Source: Bacteroidota bacterium
GTDB lineage: Bacteria > Bacteroidota > Bacteroidia > Flavobacteriales_D > Crocinitomicaceae
Direction: 5' to 3'
Length of the DNA stretch: 64,000 bases
Assembly: GCA_016866255.1 (NCBI GenBank)
Contig: VGMY01000006.1
Location: 31,114-95,113 of the forward strand
A program made the translations under genes and the position numbers. Of this stretch, positions 8,780-17,260 are shown one piece after another; position 1 is the stretch's first letter; the number at the start of each line of letters is the position of its first letter. The notes under the pieces are model-generated. The model did no database searches and was not told the origin of the DNA. It worked only from the letters and a program-made list of their open reading frames with translations.

Positions 8780-9813
8780 GTCTTTCTTCGGCTTAATTCG
8801 GTTGCGCATACCAATTGCCACAAGACTCGCGCACCGACGTTGGCATCCCAATCGCCATCCATTCCCGGACACACCTCATTTAAATCAAATCCAACAATGG
8901 ATTTTCCGGAGTTTACCACCTTAAACAGCAAATAACTCACTTGCTCAAAACTTAGACCACCTGCAACGGGAGTTCCTGTATTCGGACACAGGTAAGGTTC
9001 TAAACCATCTATGTCGAACGAAATATATACCTCATTACTCAATTCTGCTAAGATGCTTTCGCATTGGTTATCCCAAGATATCCCCTTAAATGCCGATGCT
9101 TTCATATCCCAGTCGTAGTAACTGCTTATTTTAGGGTGGGAATGGGCAAATTGAGCCTCCGCTTCTGAAAGGTCCCGAATGCCCACTTGCACGAGTTTGT
9201 GCAGGTTATTGCAACGTCCTACGACATTGTGCATTATGCTCGCGTGGGATTGATCGAAGCCTTCATAGGCATTTCTTAAGTCGGCATGGGCATCAATTTG
9301 CAGAATACTGAAATTCTGTAGCTGCTTGTCCAGGGCGAGGATGAGTCCGAGCGGTGTGGAGTGCTCGCCTCCGAGTACCGCCACTTTTTTTCCGTTGTCC
9401 AATAATTCCTCAACACGAGCTTGTAAGTTGTAAGTTAATGCCTCATGGGCTTTATTTACAGCAACAAGGAGCTCACGGTGTTTATCCGAGGCCGCCCTTT
9501 CGCCCAAGGTTTCCAAATCCTGAAAATACGCCGAAGTCGACTGGTTGAATTCATCGTTTATTTCCTGCCATTCGGCGGAAATCGGCGCCATGTAAACGCG
9601 TGTCTCGTAAGCTTGAGAAAGTTGAGGATGAAAGAAGTCCAATTGTGTTGAAGCCTTAAGGATGGCCTCAGGTCCGCGGCTGCTGCCTTTTTTATAGGAG
9701 GCTGTTACGTCCCAGGGGATGGGTAAAATTACAAGGTCGGCTGCAGTTTCAGCTACCGGAAAACCGAAAATATTACCGTTGGAAACACCAACACCGTTGG
9801 GGTCGAAGTTCAT
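8773..9813 (-). CDS. Arginase/agmatinase (ureohydrolase) family enzyme
   Basis: This 346-residue ureohydrolase has all the binuclear Mn ligand motifs: GGEHS (His151), DAHAD (Asp174, His176, Asp178) and SFDIDGLEP (Asp267, Asp269). The family hydrolyses guanidino groups: arginase, agmatinase, formimidoylglutamase or guanidinobutyrase. The sequence alone does not fix the substrate; an extra stretch around 75-130 (NDEFNQSTSAYFQDL...) is common in Bacteroidota members annotated as agmatinase. It overlaps murQ by 4 bases (ATGA). A cyanophycin locus begins about 2.4 kb away, so arginine release there could feed this enzyme; that link is inference. Confidence 0.9.
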   Translation of the reverse strand: MNFDPNGVGVSNGNIFGFPVAETAADLVILPIPWDVTASYKKGSSRGPEAILKASTQLDFFHPQLSQAYETRVYMAPISAEWQEINDEFNQSTSAYFQDLETLGERAASDKHRELLVAVNKAHEALTYNLQARVEELLDNGKKVAVLGGEHSTPLGLILALDKQLQNFSILQIDAHADLRNAYEGFDQSHASIMHNVVGRCNNLHKLVQVGIRDLSEAEAQFAHSHPKISSYYDWDMKASAFKGISWDNQCESILAELSNEVYISFDIDGLEPYLCPNTGTPVAGGLSFEQVSYLLFKVVNSGKSIVGFDLNEVCPGMDGDWDANVGARVLWQLVCATELSRRKTC

Positions 9814-10631
9814 GAGGAGCGTTTCGAATTATGGTAAGCATCAATGCTTGCTCGTACCGAAATGTGTTCGTCCAAAAGTTTTTTTGCTTCTGCGCGAGTA
9901 ACATGGATCTCCTCGCAAACCATTCGAATGGCGCGATCCACCAATTTATCATTGCTCAACTGCATATCGACCATTTTATTGCCTTTTACGCGACCTAATT
10001 GAACCATGAGCGAAGTTGAAATCATATTTAGCACGAGTTTTTGAGCTGTACCCGATTTCATTCTGGTGCTGCCCGTAACGAATTCGGGACCAACTACCGG
10101 AACCATAGGAAACCGCGCGATTTGGCTAAGTGGACTTCCCGGATTGCAGGTTATTCCACCAGTCAAAACTCCAATCTCATTGGCTTTTTCCAAAGCCCCC
10201 AGAACGTAGGGCGTGGTGCCTGAAGCCGCTATTCCAACAAGCGTATCCATTGGATTAATGGAATGTTCTAATAAATCTTTCCACCCCTGATCTCGGTCAT
10301 CTTCGGCAAATTCGACCGCTTTTCGAATGGCGGCATCTCCGCCGGCAATCAAACCAATCACCAGCCCTTGGGGTACTCCAAAAGTTGGAGGGCATTCGCT
10401 GGCGTCGACAATGCCCAAACGGCCACTTGTCCCCGCTCCCAGGTAAAATAACCTTCCTCCTTGCTTCATTTTCGGGGAGCATGCCTCAATAAAGGCTTCT
10501 ATGGCAGGGAGGATTTGCTCAACGGCCACCGGAACTTTGGCATCCTCGGTGTTAATGGAACGCAACAATTCGTTGGTGCTCAGTATTTCCAAGTTCTCAT
10601 AATCCGACGCTTGTTCCGTGATTTTTTTCAT
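9810..10631 (-). CDS. murQ: N-acetylmuramic acid 6-phosphate etherase
   Basis: This 273-residue protein matches MurQ along its length: N-terminal TEQASDYENLEILST, the SIS sugar-binding region GGRLFYLGAGTSGRLG (about 59-74) with VDASECPPTFG, VGIAASGTTPYVLGAL, and FVTGSTRMKSGTAQKLVLNM near residue 180. The enzyme removes D-lactate from MurNAc-6-phosphate to give GlcNAc-6-phosphate in cytoplasmic cell-wall recycling. Family members are about 300 residues, so this is slightly short at the C-terminus but still carries the terminal helical segment. It overlaps genes on both sides by 4 bases in a tight operon. No MurNAc kinase or transporter is in the window. Confidence 0.95.
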   Translation of the reverse strand: MKKITEQASDYENLEILSTNELLRSINTEDAKVPVAVEQILPAIEAFIEACSPKMKQGGRLFYLGAGTSGRLGIVDASECPPTFGVPQGLVIGLIAGGDAAIRKAVEFAEDDRDQGWKDLLEHSINPMDTLVGIAASGTTPYVLGALEKANEIGVLTGGITCNPGSPLSQIARFPMVPVVGPEFVTGSTRMKSGTAQKLVLNMISTSLMVQLGRVKGNKMVDMQLSNDKLVDRAIRMVCEEIHVTRAEAKKLLDEHISVRASIDAYHNSKRSS

Positions 10632-11122
10632 GACATAAAAGCAAGATACTGGGGATTGGAAAGATCGATTTCCACCCGATTTTTTAGGGTGGTGGAGAGG
10701 CTTAAACCAACAAAATCGGCTTTAATGGGGAAACGTCGATGTTGGCGATCAACGAGCGTCAATACCTTGATGGAATGCGTGGCCTGTTGCAGAAATTTTA
10801 GCAGCGCGTATTGCATGGTTTTTCCTGAGTTAATTACATCGTCGACTAAAATGATGTAGCCATTTTTTAGTTTTGCTTCGTCCAAGCTTAGGGAAATGGG
10901 CTCAGACCAAGGTTCTTCTTTGTTGAGACGAACTTCAAAAACCACAACTTTTGGCCCTCCGTGTTGGTCCATAATGTTCTTAAGCAGATTTGCCAGAATA
11001 AGCCCGTTTCCTTGAATTCCTCCAATAAAAAGGTTTTTTTGGAGGGTTGTTTGTTCAAGTATTTGGTAGGCCAACCTGCAGATTTTTCGCTCTATTTGTT
11101 GATGTTCAAGAATGATTTGCAT
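10628..11122 (-). CDS. Phosphoribosyltransferase domain protein (PyrR/Hpt-like)
   Basis: This 164-residue type I phosphoribosyltransferase carries the PRPP-binding loop IILVDDVINSGKTMQYAL at about 90-107 and the C-terminal VDRQHRRFPIKADFVG segment. The length and the wording around the loop resemble PyrR and hypoxanthine-type enzymes; base specificity cannot be read from sequence. It is the first gene of the operon, overlapping murQ by 4 bases, and has a -7 box 15 bases upstream. The product should be cytoplasmic and act in nucleotide salvage or as a regulator. Confidence 0.88.
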   Translation of the reverse strand: MQIILEHQQIERKICRLAYQILEQTTLQKNLFIGGIQGNGLILANLLKNIMDQHGGPKVVVFEVRLNKEEPWSEPISLSLDEAKLKNGYIILVDDVINSGKTMQYALLKFLQQATHSIKVLTLVDRQHRRFPIKADFVGLSLSTTLKNRVEIDLSNPQYLAFMS

Positions 11123-11136
11123 AGGTAAGTGTATGA

Positions 11137-11144
11137 CAAATATA
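11137..11144 (-). promoter_or_regulatory. -7 box for the phosphoribosyltransferase-murQ-agmatinase operon
   Basis: On the minus strand this reads TATATTTG, matching TANNTTTG, 14 bases upstream of the start at 11122. Its position inside the possible 5' extension of the neighbouring radical SAM gene argues that the latter really starts later. Confidence 0.5.
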
Positions 11145-11200
11145 AGCGATTCCGCGAATTCAATAGGGATTTATTATCAAAGCTTAACTACCTTCGTGGC

Positions 11201-12220
11201 ATGACAAGAAATCCTTCTTGCTTACGTTGGATTCCTATATTGACTTTTTACAGGGTGTGGAACTTTTTGTTATTGGGGCTGAGTTTTTGCCTAGCTCGTA
11301 TAACGAAAAAACCGGTTCATTTAGGCCTGCCATATCATGTCAGTTTTGAGCCCACAACGGCTTGCAATTTAGGGTGTCCGGAATGCCCAAGTGGTCTGAA
11401 GCAATTTACCAGAGCCACAGGTAAGATCAATTTGGAGAGCCATTCCACGTGGTTGAAATCCATGTCGCCACACCTAATGTACGTTACCTATTATTTTCAA
11501 GGTGAACCTTTTTTACACCCTCAATTATTATCCCTGATTGTAGAAGCCAAAAAACACCGCGTTTTTACAGCAAGCTCCACCAATGCCCACTTCATTGACG
11601 AGACAAATGCACAAGATATCGTTCGAAGCGGTCTTGATCAATTGATCATTTCGGTAGATGGAGTCACTCAAGAGGTTTACGAGCAATATCGCGTTCATGG
11701 CGATCTTGAAAAAGTTTGGAAAGCAACTAGAGCGTTAGTGCAAGCCAAAACGCGTTTAAAAAGTTTAACCCCTCGGCTGATTTTTCAGTGCTTGGCGGTC
11801 AAACCCAACGAGGCCCAAATTCCTGCTGTATTTGCAAAGGCCAAGGAACTCGGAGTGGATGAAGTTCGCATTAAAAGCGCTCAACTGTACGACTATGAAA
11901 ACGGTAACCCGCTTATGCCCGATAACGAGGAATATCGACGTTATCGTTTAGGTAAAAACGGAAAATTTACCTTGAAAAATCCGGGTGGAAACCGCTGTTG
12001 GAGAATGTGGACTGGCTGTGTTATTACATGGGATGGAAAGATTGTCCCCTGTTGTTTCGATAAAGATGCAAAACATACTCTTGGAAGCCTTCAGAACACC
12101 CGATTTACCGACATTTGGGGTTCTGAATCGTACCGTCAATTTCGAAACACCCTTCTCAACAACCGAAATGAAATCGACATTTGCCAGAATTGTTCCGAGG
12201 GAGCAAAGGTTTGGTTGTAG
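11201..12220 (+). CDS. Radical SAM protein with SPASM-type C-terminal cluster domain
   Basis: From this ATG the protein is 339 residues. The radical SAM cluster motif CNLGCPEC gives Cys55, Cys59 and Cys62, preceded by the family phrase HVSFEPTTA. The C-terminal part has the SPASM cysteines (CWRMWTGCVITWDGKIVPCCFD is split here as CWRMWTGC and VPCC, then ICQNC near the end). Family members modify peptides, lipids or sugars; the partner here is unknown. A GTG at 11129 would add 24 residues but would overlap the divergent promoter at 11137-11144, and a TACCTTCG near -7 box precedes ATG 11201, so I prefer 11201. The gene stands alone. Confidence 0.88.
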   Translation: MTRNPSCLRWIPILTFYRVWNFLLLGLSFCLARITKKPVHLGLPYHVSFEPTTACNLGCPECPSGLKQFTRATGKINLESHSTWLKSMSPHLMYVTYYFQGEPFLHPQLLSLIVEAKKHRVFTASSTNAHFIDETNAQDIVRSGLDQLIISVDGVTQEVYEQYRVHGDLEKVWKATRALVQAKTRLKSLTPRLIFQCLAVKPNEAQIPAVFAKAKELGVDEVRIKSAQLYDYENGNPLMPDNEEYRRYRLGKNGKFTLKNPGGNRCWRMWTGCVITWDGKIVPCCFDKDAKHTLGSLQNTRFTDIWGSESYRQFRNTLLNNRNEIDICQNCSEGAKVWL

Positions 12221-12244
12221 CCCTTCATGAGTTTGAGATAGGCG

Positions 12245-14860
12245 CTAAGCGTTCAGTTCTTTTTCCTTAAACTCTTTCACCAAATTCAGGGCCTCTGGAA
12301 TGATGTCGCTGCACAAGACAATTAACGAACCGTCTTTGGCATTTTCTATCGCGTAGGTGATGGCTTCGCGTTCGTTCGGAATCACTTTAACAGGTTTTTT
12401 CGGGTCAATCTTTTTGATGCCGTCCTCCAACATTCGAATGATTTCTTGGTCGGTTTTTCCGCGCAGGTTTTTATCCTGACGAATGATGATTTCGTCGAAC
12501 ATTTCCGCTGCCACCGAACCGATGTCGTTGTTGTCTTGTTCTCTTCGGTCGCCAATTCCTGCAATGAGGCCGACTTTCACCGTCCCTTCCAGGGTATCTG
12601 TGAACTTTTTCAAGGCCCGCATTCCAGCCGCGTTATGCGCAAAGTCTAAAAGGACCGTAAATTTTTTAAATTCGAAAAGATTCAGTCTTCCAGGGGTTTG
12701 ATTAGGTGAGGGAATAAAGGTGGATAGTCCTGCCTTCATATCTTCGATGCTAGCTCCCTGCAAGTTAGCCGCGATGATTGCCGGCAATACGTTTTGAATC
12801 ATAAACTCTGCTTTACCACCGTAGGTAATTGGAATCTCGTGGGCCTGCATAACCCTCATTTTCCATTCTCCTCGGCATAGCGTAACATAACCGTTTTCGT
12901 ACACTGCAGTAATCCCGCCTTTCCGTTGAAGGGCGAGAATGCGAGGATTATTTTCATTCATGGAAAAAAGCGCCACATTGCAATGCAACCCTCGTCGCAT
13001 TTCATAAACCAGGTCGTCGTCAGCATTCAAAATCGCATGGCCGTCCGAAAGCACGGTTTCGGGCACCACTCCTTTGACTTTCGCGAGTTGTTCGATGGTG
13101 TGAATTCCTTTTAGCCCTAAATGGTCCGGAGCGATGTTCGTAACCACCGCGACATTGCAATTTTTGAATCCAAGGCCTGCGCGCAACAGACCACCTCTTG
13201 CGCATTCCAGTACGGCGAAATTTACCGTTGGATCTTTCAGCACGAATTCAGCGCTGTTCGGACCTGTACAATCTCCCTGTAGCAGTAGGCGGTTTTGAAT
13301 GTAGACGCCGTCAGTAGTTGTGTAACCCACGCGAAATCCTTGCATTTTCATCATGTGGGCAATCAGGCGGGTGGTGGTTGTTTTTCCGTTGGTTCCGGTT
13401 ACGGCGACAATCGGAATTTTACCGTTACTGCCTTTGGGAAATAACTTTTCAATCACCGGAGCTGCAACGTTTCTAGGAAGTCCTTTGGCTGGAGCAAGGT
13501 GCATACGAAATCCTGGACCGGCATTCACTTCCAATACGGCGCCGCCAGTCTCCTTGAGCGGTTGTGAAATGTCGGAGGTCATAATATCTATTCCGCAAAT
13601 GTCTAAGTTGATGATTCGAGAGATGCGTTCCGCCATGGCAATATTTGCAGGATGTACGAAATCCGTCACGTCCTCGGCAGTGCCTCCCGTAGACAGGTTT
13701 GCCGTATCTTTCAAGACGAGCATTTCATGTTGGGCAAGTACACTGCTCAATTCATACCCTTTAGCTTTTATCAACCCCAAGGTTAAGTCGTTTATCGTGA
13801 TTTGTGTTAAAATTTTTTCATGCCCATATCCACGTCTAGGATCGGCATTTACCACATCAATAAGTTCCTGAATGGACGCTTTTCCATCACCAATAACGTG
13901 GGCAGGTGTTCGCAAGGCTGCAGCTACGAATCGATGGTTGATAACCAGCAAACGATAATCAACCCCCGTTACAAAGCGTTCAATAATGACGCTGTTGGAT
14001 ACTCTTTTTGCAGCATGAAAGGCAACCGTAGCCTCTTCAAGGGAAGTAATATTCACCGTTATTCCTCGGCCGTGGTTTCCATCTATGGGTTTAACCACTA
14101 AGGGAAATCCCACACGTTGACAAGCTTCGTCGAGGCTGGATTCGTTTCGGATGATTTGCCCTTTTGGAACCGGAACCTCGGATTGTTCAAGAAGGAATTT
14201 TGTTTCCTCCTTGTTCCCTGCAAGCTCAACACCGATGCTGCTGGTTTCGCTCGTAATTGTTGCGCGAATGCGTTTTTGGTTTTCCCCATAGCCTAACTGA
14301 CACAGCGAATGTTGGTTCAATCGAATCCAGGGAATACCCCGTATTTCTGCCTCATGAATGATGGATCCGGTTGAGGGTCCTAAGCGAACGGCCTCGCGAA
14401 TTTCCCGCATCCGTTGAATATCGGACAGCAGGTCATAGGGTTTATCTTCAATGAGGGCATTGCATATGTCAAACGCCGCCTTTGCAGCAAATCGACCTAC
14501 CGCCTCTTCCTCGTAATCGAAAACAACGTTGTAAACCCCTTTTTCGCCGTAACCCCGCGTCCGACCGAAACCTACCTCCATGCCAGCAAGGTTTTGAATT
14601 TCTAGGGCAATGTGTTCTATAATATGTCCCATCCAAGTGCCGCTTTCTATCCGCTGAAAGAAACCTCCTGGCTCTCCAATCGAACAGCGGTGATCATACA
14701 TTCCTGGAAACATGGTTCTAATGCGATCCGAGAAACCGGGAACTTTGTTCGAAGGCCGTTCCTCCATGTCCTCTAAATCCAAAACCATTACGATGAGTTT
14801 ATGGCGTTTAACCGACCAATAGTTTGGGCCTCGCATTGCGTTAACCTCTCGGATTTTCAT
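12245..14860 (-). CDS. cphA: Cyanophycin synthetase
   Basis: This 871-residue protein has the full CphA layout: an N-terminal domain (1-160), an ATP-grasp domain (about 220-480, with FPLVVKPIDGNHGRGI and AVLEVNAGPGFRMH), and a Mur-ligase-like domain with P-loop VTGTNGKTTTTR near 485-497, ending in the ligase C-terminal domain. The enzyme builds multi-L-arginyl-poly-L-aspartate by adding Asp to the backbone at one ATP site and Arg to the side chain at the other. The normal length (about 870) and intact motifs indicate a functional enzyme. It is divergent from cphB across a 90-base intergenic region with an inverted repeat. Confidence 0.95.
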   Translation of the reverse strand: MKIREVNAMRGPNYWSVKRHKLIVMVLDLEDMEERPSNKVPGFSDRIRTMFPGMYDHRCSIGEPGGFFQRIESGTWMGHIIEHIALEIQNLAGMEVGFGRTRGYGEKGVYNVVFDYEEEAVGRFAAKAAFDICNALIEDKPYDLLSDIQRMREIREAVRLGPSTGSIIHEAEIRGIPWIRLNQHSLCQLGYGENQKRIRATITSETSSIGVELAGNKEETKFLLEQSEVPVPKGQIIRNESSLDEACQRVGFPLVVKPIDGNHGRGITVNITSLEEATVAFHAAKRVSNSVIIERFVTGVDYRLLVINHRFVAAALRTPAHVIGDGKASIQELIDVVNADPRRGYGHEKILTQITINDLTLGLIKAKGYELSSVLAQHEMLVLKDTANLSTGGTAEDVTDFVHPANIAMAERISRIINLDICGIDIMTSDISQPLKETGGAVLEVNAGPGFRMHLAPAKGLPRNVAAPVIEKLFPKGSNGKIPIVAVTGTNGKTTTTRLIAHMMKMQGFRVGYTTTDGVYIQNRLLLQGDCTGPNSAEFVLKDPTVNFAVLECARGGLLRAGLGFKNCNVAVVTNIAPDHLGLKGIHTIEQLAKVKGVVPETVLSDGHAILNADDDLVYEMRRGLHCNVALFSMNENNPRILALQRKGGITAVYENGYVTLCRGEWKMRVMQAHEIPITYGGKAEFMIQNVLPAIIAANLQGASIEDMKAGLSTFIPSPNQTPGRLNLFEFKKFTVLLDFAHNAAGMRALKKFTDTLEGTVKVGLIAGIGDRREQDNNDIGSVAAEMFDEIIIRQDKNLRGKTDQEIIRMLEDGIKKIDPKKPVKVIPNEREAITYAIENAKDGSLIVLCSDIIPEALNLVKEFKEKELNA

Positions 14861-14879
14861 AGTTCAGGCGAAATTTAAA

Positions 14880-14905
14880 TTGCGATACTCGATTTTTTAT
14901 CGCAA
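14880..14905. promoter_or_regulatory. Inverted repeat between cphA and cphB
   Basis: TTGCGATA (14880-14887) and TATCGCAA (14898-14905) form a perfect 8-base inverted repeat with a 10-base spacer in the 90-base region between the divergent cphA and cphB starts. Its place makes an operator for a shared regulator possible; a hairpin in the cphA leader is the alternative. Confidence 0.45.
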
Positions 14906-14922
14906 AATAAAACATTTAAATT

Positions 14923-14930
14923 TATTTTTG
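14923..14930 (+). promoter_or_regulatory. -7 box for cphB
   Basis: TATTTTTG fits TANNTTTG and lies 20 bases before the cphB start. It follows the inverted repeat at 14880-14905 by 17 bases, so a protein bound to the repeat would lie in the -33 region. Confidence 0.45.
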
Positions 14931-14950
14931 TCTACTCTAAGTAAAATAGC

Positions 14951-15817
14951 ATGAAAATTCACGAACCAAAAGGGATTTTGATACCTATCGGCGGTAACGA
15001 GGACAAGGGAATTGGTGACAACGAAATGCACACGCTGGAATTTATAGACGAGGGTATTCTGAGTCACCTGGTGCGGTCTGCTGGTGGAATTGATGCGGAA
15101 ATCGTTGTAATTCCCACGGCCTCGAGTATCCCGGATCAAGTTATAGCCTCCTACACAAAAGCTTTTTCGCTACTTGGTTGTTACAACATTTTCCCCATGG
15201 ACATCAGAGAACGTTCTCAATCCTACGATCCTTTATTTTTGGAACGCATGCAATCGGCCAACGCTGTGTTGTTTTCCGGAGGAAATCAATCAGAAATTAC
15301 GGCAAAAATATCCGGGACCCGTTTACACGAAATCATGATAGATCGCTATCAACAAGAGTCTTTTGTAATTGCGGGAACGAGTGCTGGTGCTATGTGCATG
15401 TCGACCCAAATGATTACCGGAGGAAACACAACGGAAGCGTTTAGAAAGGGGGTTGTTGGCATCGGAAGCGGCTTGGGATTTACGCCGAATTTAATCATCG
15501 ATTCTCATTTCATTCAGCGTGGTAGATTCGGTCGCCTCACCGAGGCAGTGGCCAAATTTCCCGATCTCATCGGCATTGGATTAGCGGAAGATACCGGGCT
15601 CATCATCCGTAATAACGACGAATTTCAGGTAATCGGCTCGGGAATGGTCATTATTTTTGACGGTAGAAAACTCGAACATAACAACGAAGCGATATTAAAA
15701 GAAGGTTGTGCAATGACGCTAACGAATATGGTTACCCATGTTCTTTCAAACGGCGACCGGTTTGAAATCAATACTCGCAAAATTAAGGTGCTTCCTATTG
15801 GGTCTCCGTTTATTTAA
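14951..15817 (+). CDS. cphB: Cyanophycinase
   Basis: This 288-residue protein is an S51-family serine exopeptidase. The nucleophile motif GTSAGAM gives Ser144, and FSGGNQSEI (about 98-106), IIDSHFIQRGRFGRL and GIGLAEDTGLII are cyanophycinase landmarks. The enzyme cuts cyanophycin from the C-terminus into beta-Asp-Arg dipeptides in the cytoplasm; the sequence shows no signal peptide. It is divergent from cphA and its last four bases overlap the convergent isoaspartyl peptidase gene, so synthesis, cutting and dipeptide hydrolysis are clustered. Confidence 0.95.
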   Translation: MKIHEPKGILIPIGGNEDKGIGDNEMHTLEFIDEGILSHLVRSAGGIDAEIVVIPTASSIPDQVIASYTKAFSLLGCYNIFPMDIRERSQSYDPLFLERMQSANAVLFSGGNQSEITAKISGTRLHEIMIDRYQQESFVIAGTSAGAMCMSTQMITGGNTTEAFRKGVVGIGSGLGFTPNLIIDSHFIQRGRFGRLTEAVAKFPDLIGIGLAEDTGLIIRNNDEFQVIGSGMVIIFDGRKLEHNNEAILKEGCAMTLTNMVTHVLSNGDRFEINTRKIKVLPIGSPFI

Positions 15818-16743
15818 TCCACATAGATTGCTGCATAACTTGCACCATCACTGCAACGATACCCTCGGTACATGCCCTCGGTATTGAATGAAAAACAGAC
15901 TTCTGCTTTTGCGTTCACGGCAATCAGCCCCCCGTCTCCTCCCAAGGCTAAAAGTCTTTTTTTGATGACCTCATCGCAGGCAGTCTGAAGATCCAGTTGG
16001 CAATGCTCAATGAGGCAGGAAACGTCGTAGGCGGCAGCTCCTCGAATAAAAAACTCTCCACTCCCGGTACACGAAATGGCGCACGTTTGGTTGTTGGCAT
16101 AGGTACCGCTTCCGATGATTGGGCTGTCACCAATGCGTCCAAATTTTTTGTTGGTCATTCCTCCCGTGGATGTTGCGGCAGCGATGTTGCCGCGAATATC
16201 GCAAGCTACTGCCCCAACCGTACCAAATTTACGGTCGCTTGCGACATGATCGAGTTGCGTTTTGTCAGAACCTTTGAGTTCTTGCCATTGATCGTAGCGA
16301 AATTGGTCATAAAAATAGGAGGGAGGAAGGATTTGGTAATTGCGTTGAGCAGCGAAAGCCATGGCTCCTTGACCTGCAAGCAGCACATGCGCACTGTGTT
16401 CCATAACATCCCGCGCCAGTAAAATGGGGTTTTTAATCCCCGTAACCATAGCCACAGCTCCTGCCCGGCGAGTGGCTCCTTCCATGATGGAGGCATCCAT
16501 TTCATGGGTTCCTTCCGCTGTGAAAACGCTTCCCTTTCCCGCGTTGAATAGAGGACAATCCTCAAGCCGTGTTACGGCGGCCACAATGGCCTCGGAGGCG
16601 TTGGCGCCTTTTTCGAGCAACGCATAGCCCGCATCAAGGGCCTCATTGATCCCGCTAAGGTAGGCGGCTTCTTGCTGCGAATTCATCATTCCGCGCGTCA
16701 AGATCCCAGCACCGCCATGAATAGCTATAGAGAAAGGACGCAT
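15814..16743 (-). CDS. iaaA: Isoaspartyl peptidase / plant-type L-asparaginase (Ntn hydrolase)
   Basis: This 309-residue protein matches EcAIII-type asparaginases that self-cleave to expose a catalytic Thr. The nucleophile is Thr175 in FGTVGAVACD; nearby TSTGGMTNKKFGRIGDSPI and CAISCTGSGEFFIR form the substrate site, and the N-terminal IAIHGGAG is a family signature. It hydrolyses beta-aspartyl dipeptides, including the beta-Asp-Arg product of cyanophycinase, to Asp and Arg. Lying tail-to-tail with cphB (4-base overlap) supports that role. No signal peptide is seen. Confidence 0.93.
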   Translation of the reverse strand: MRPFSIAIHGGAGILTRGMMNSQQEAAYLSGINEALDAGYALLEKGANASEAIVAAVTRLEDCPLFNAGKGSVFTAEGTHEMDASIMEGATRRAGAVAMVTGIKNPILLARDVMEHSAHVLLAGQGAMAFAAQRNYQILPPSYFYDQFRYDQWQELKGSDKTQLDHVASDRKFGTVGAVACDIRGNIAAATSTGGMTNKKFGRIGDSPIIGSGTYANNQTCAISCTGSGEFFIRGAAAYDVSCLIEHCQLDLQTACDEVIKKRLLALGGDGGLIAVNAKAEVCFSFNTEGMYRGYRCSDGASYAAIYVD

Positions 16744-16754
16744 AGTTTTTTCAA

Positions 16755-16762
16755 CAAATATA
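16755..16762 (-). promoter_or_regulatory. -7 box for the isoaspartyl peptidase gene
   Basis: The minus strand reads TATATTTG, matching TANNTTTG, 11 bases upstream of the start at 16743. Confidence 0.45.
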
Positions 16763-16801
16763 GGTAACCGCAGGAAGTGCTCGATTAATTCTCGGTAAAT
16801 T

Positions 16802-16832
16802 CTTGGAAATTCGCAATTATTGCTTAATTTTG
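16802..16832 (+). promoter_or_regulatory. rpsO promoter with both -33 and -7 elements
   Basis: CTTG (16802-16805) is followed after 19 bases by TAATTTTG (16825-16832). This matches the Bacteroidetes consensus TTTG-N19-21-TANNTTTG with one mismatch in the -33 element, and is the clearest two-part promoter I see in the window. The rpsO start is at 16889, leaving a leader of about 50 bases. Confidence 0.6.
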
Positions 16833-16888
16833 CAACGCTTTAACGAAAATCGTTAGGGCTACATAAAAATTATTGATAGAATATTGGC

Positions 16889-17158
16889 ATGTACTTAGAA
16901 GCAGAAAAGAAAAAAGAGATTTTTAGTAAATACGGGGGTTCTGAAACCAATACCGGATCTGTTGAAGGCCAAATTGCGCTGTTTTCTTACCGAATCAATC
17001 ACCTAACAGATCATTTGAAGAAAAACCGCAACGATTTTGGTACGCAACGAGCTCTTCAATTACTTGTTGGAAAGCGAAGGAGTTTGTTAGACTATCTGAA
17101 AGGAAAAGACATTCAAAAATACCGATCCTTGATTAAAGAGCTTGGGCTACGGCGTTAA
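16889..17158 (+). CDS. rpsO: 30S ribosomal protein S15
   Basis: This 89-residue protein is a full-length S15: GSVEGQIALFSYRINHLTDHLKKN with RRSLLDYLKGKD and the terminal YRSLIKELGLRR are diagnostic. S15 binds the 16S rRNA central domain early in small-subunit assembly. It is followed after 102 bases by pnp, the classical rpsO-pnp arrangement, with a weak hairpin between them. Confidence 0.98.
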   Translation: MYLEAEKKKEIFSKYGGSETNTGSVEGQIALFSYRINHLTDHLKKNRNDFGTQRALQLLVGKRRSLLDYLKGKDIQKYRSLIKELGLRR

Positions 17159-17178
17159 GCGTTGGTATAGATTTATTG

Positions 17179-17217
17179 AAGAGGGGCTTTCGGCTTTGGT
17201 CGATGTCCCTTTTTTTG
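17179..17217 (+). terminator. Weak hairpin between rpsO and pnp
   Basis: An AAGAGGGGC segment can pair imperfectly with GTCCCTTTTTTT after a loop of about 17 bases. It may be a leaky terminator or a processing site, as occurs between rpsO and pnp in other bacteria. The pairing is imperfect, so confidence is low. Confidence 0.3.
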
Positions 17218-17260
17218 TGCTTGAAGAAAGATAAATGTTAACATACGTAAAAAAGTAAAA

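Noticed and set aside
13353..13871. 172-codon frame opposite cphA
   Set aside because: It lies entirely inside the well-supported cphA gene and has no recognisable motif; it is a shadow of cphA codon usage.
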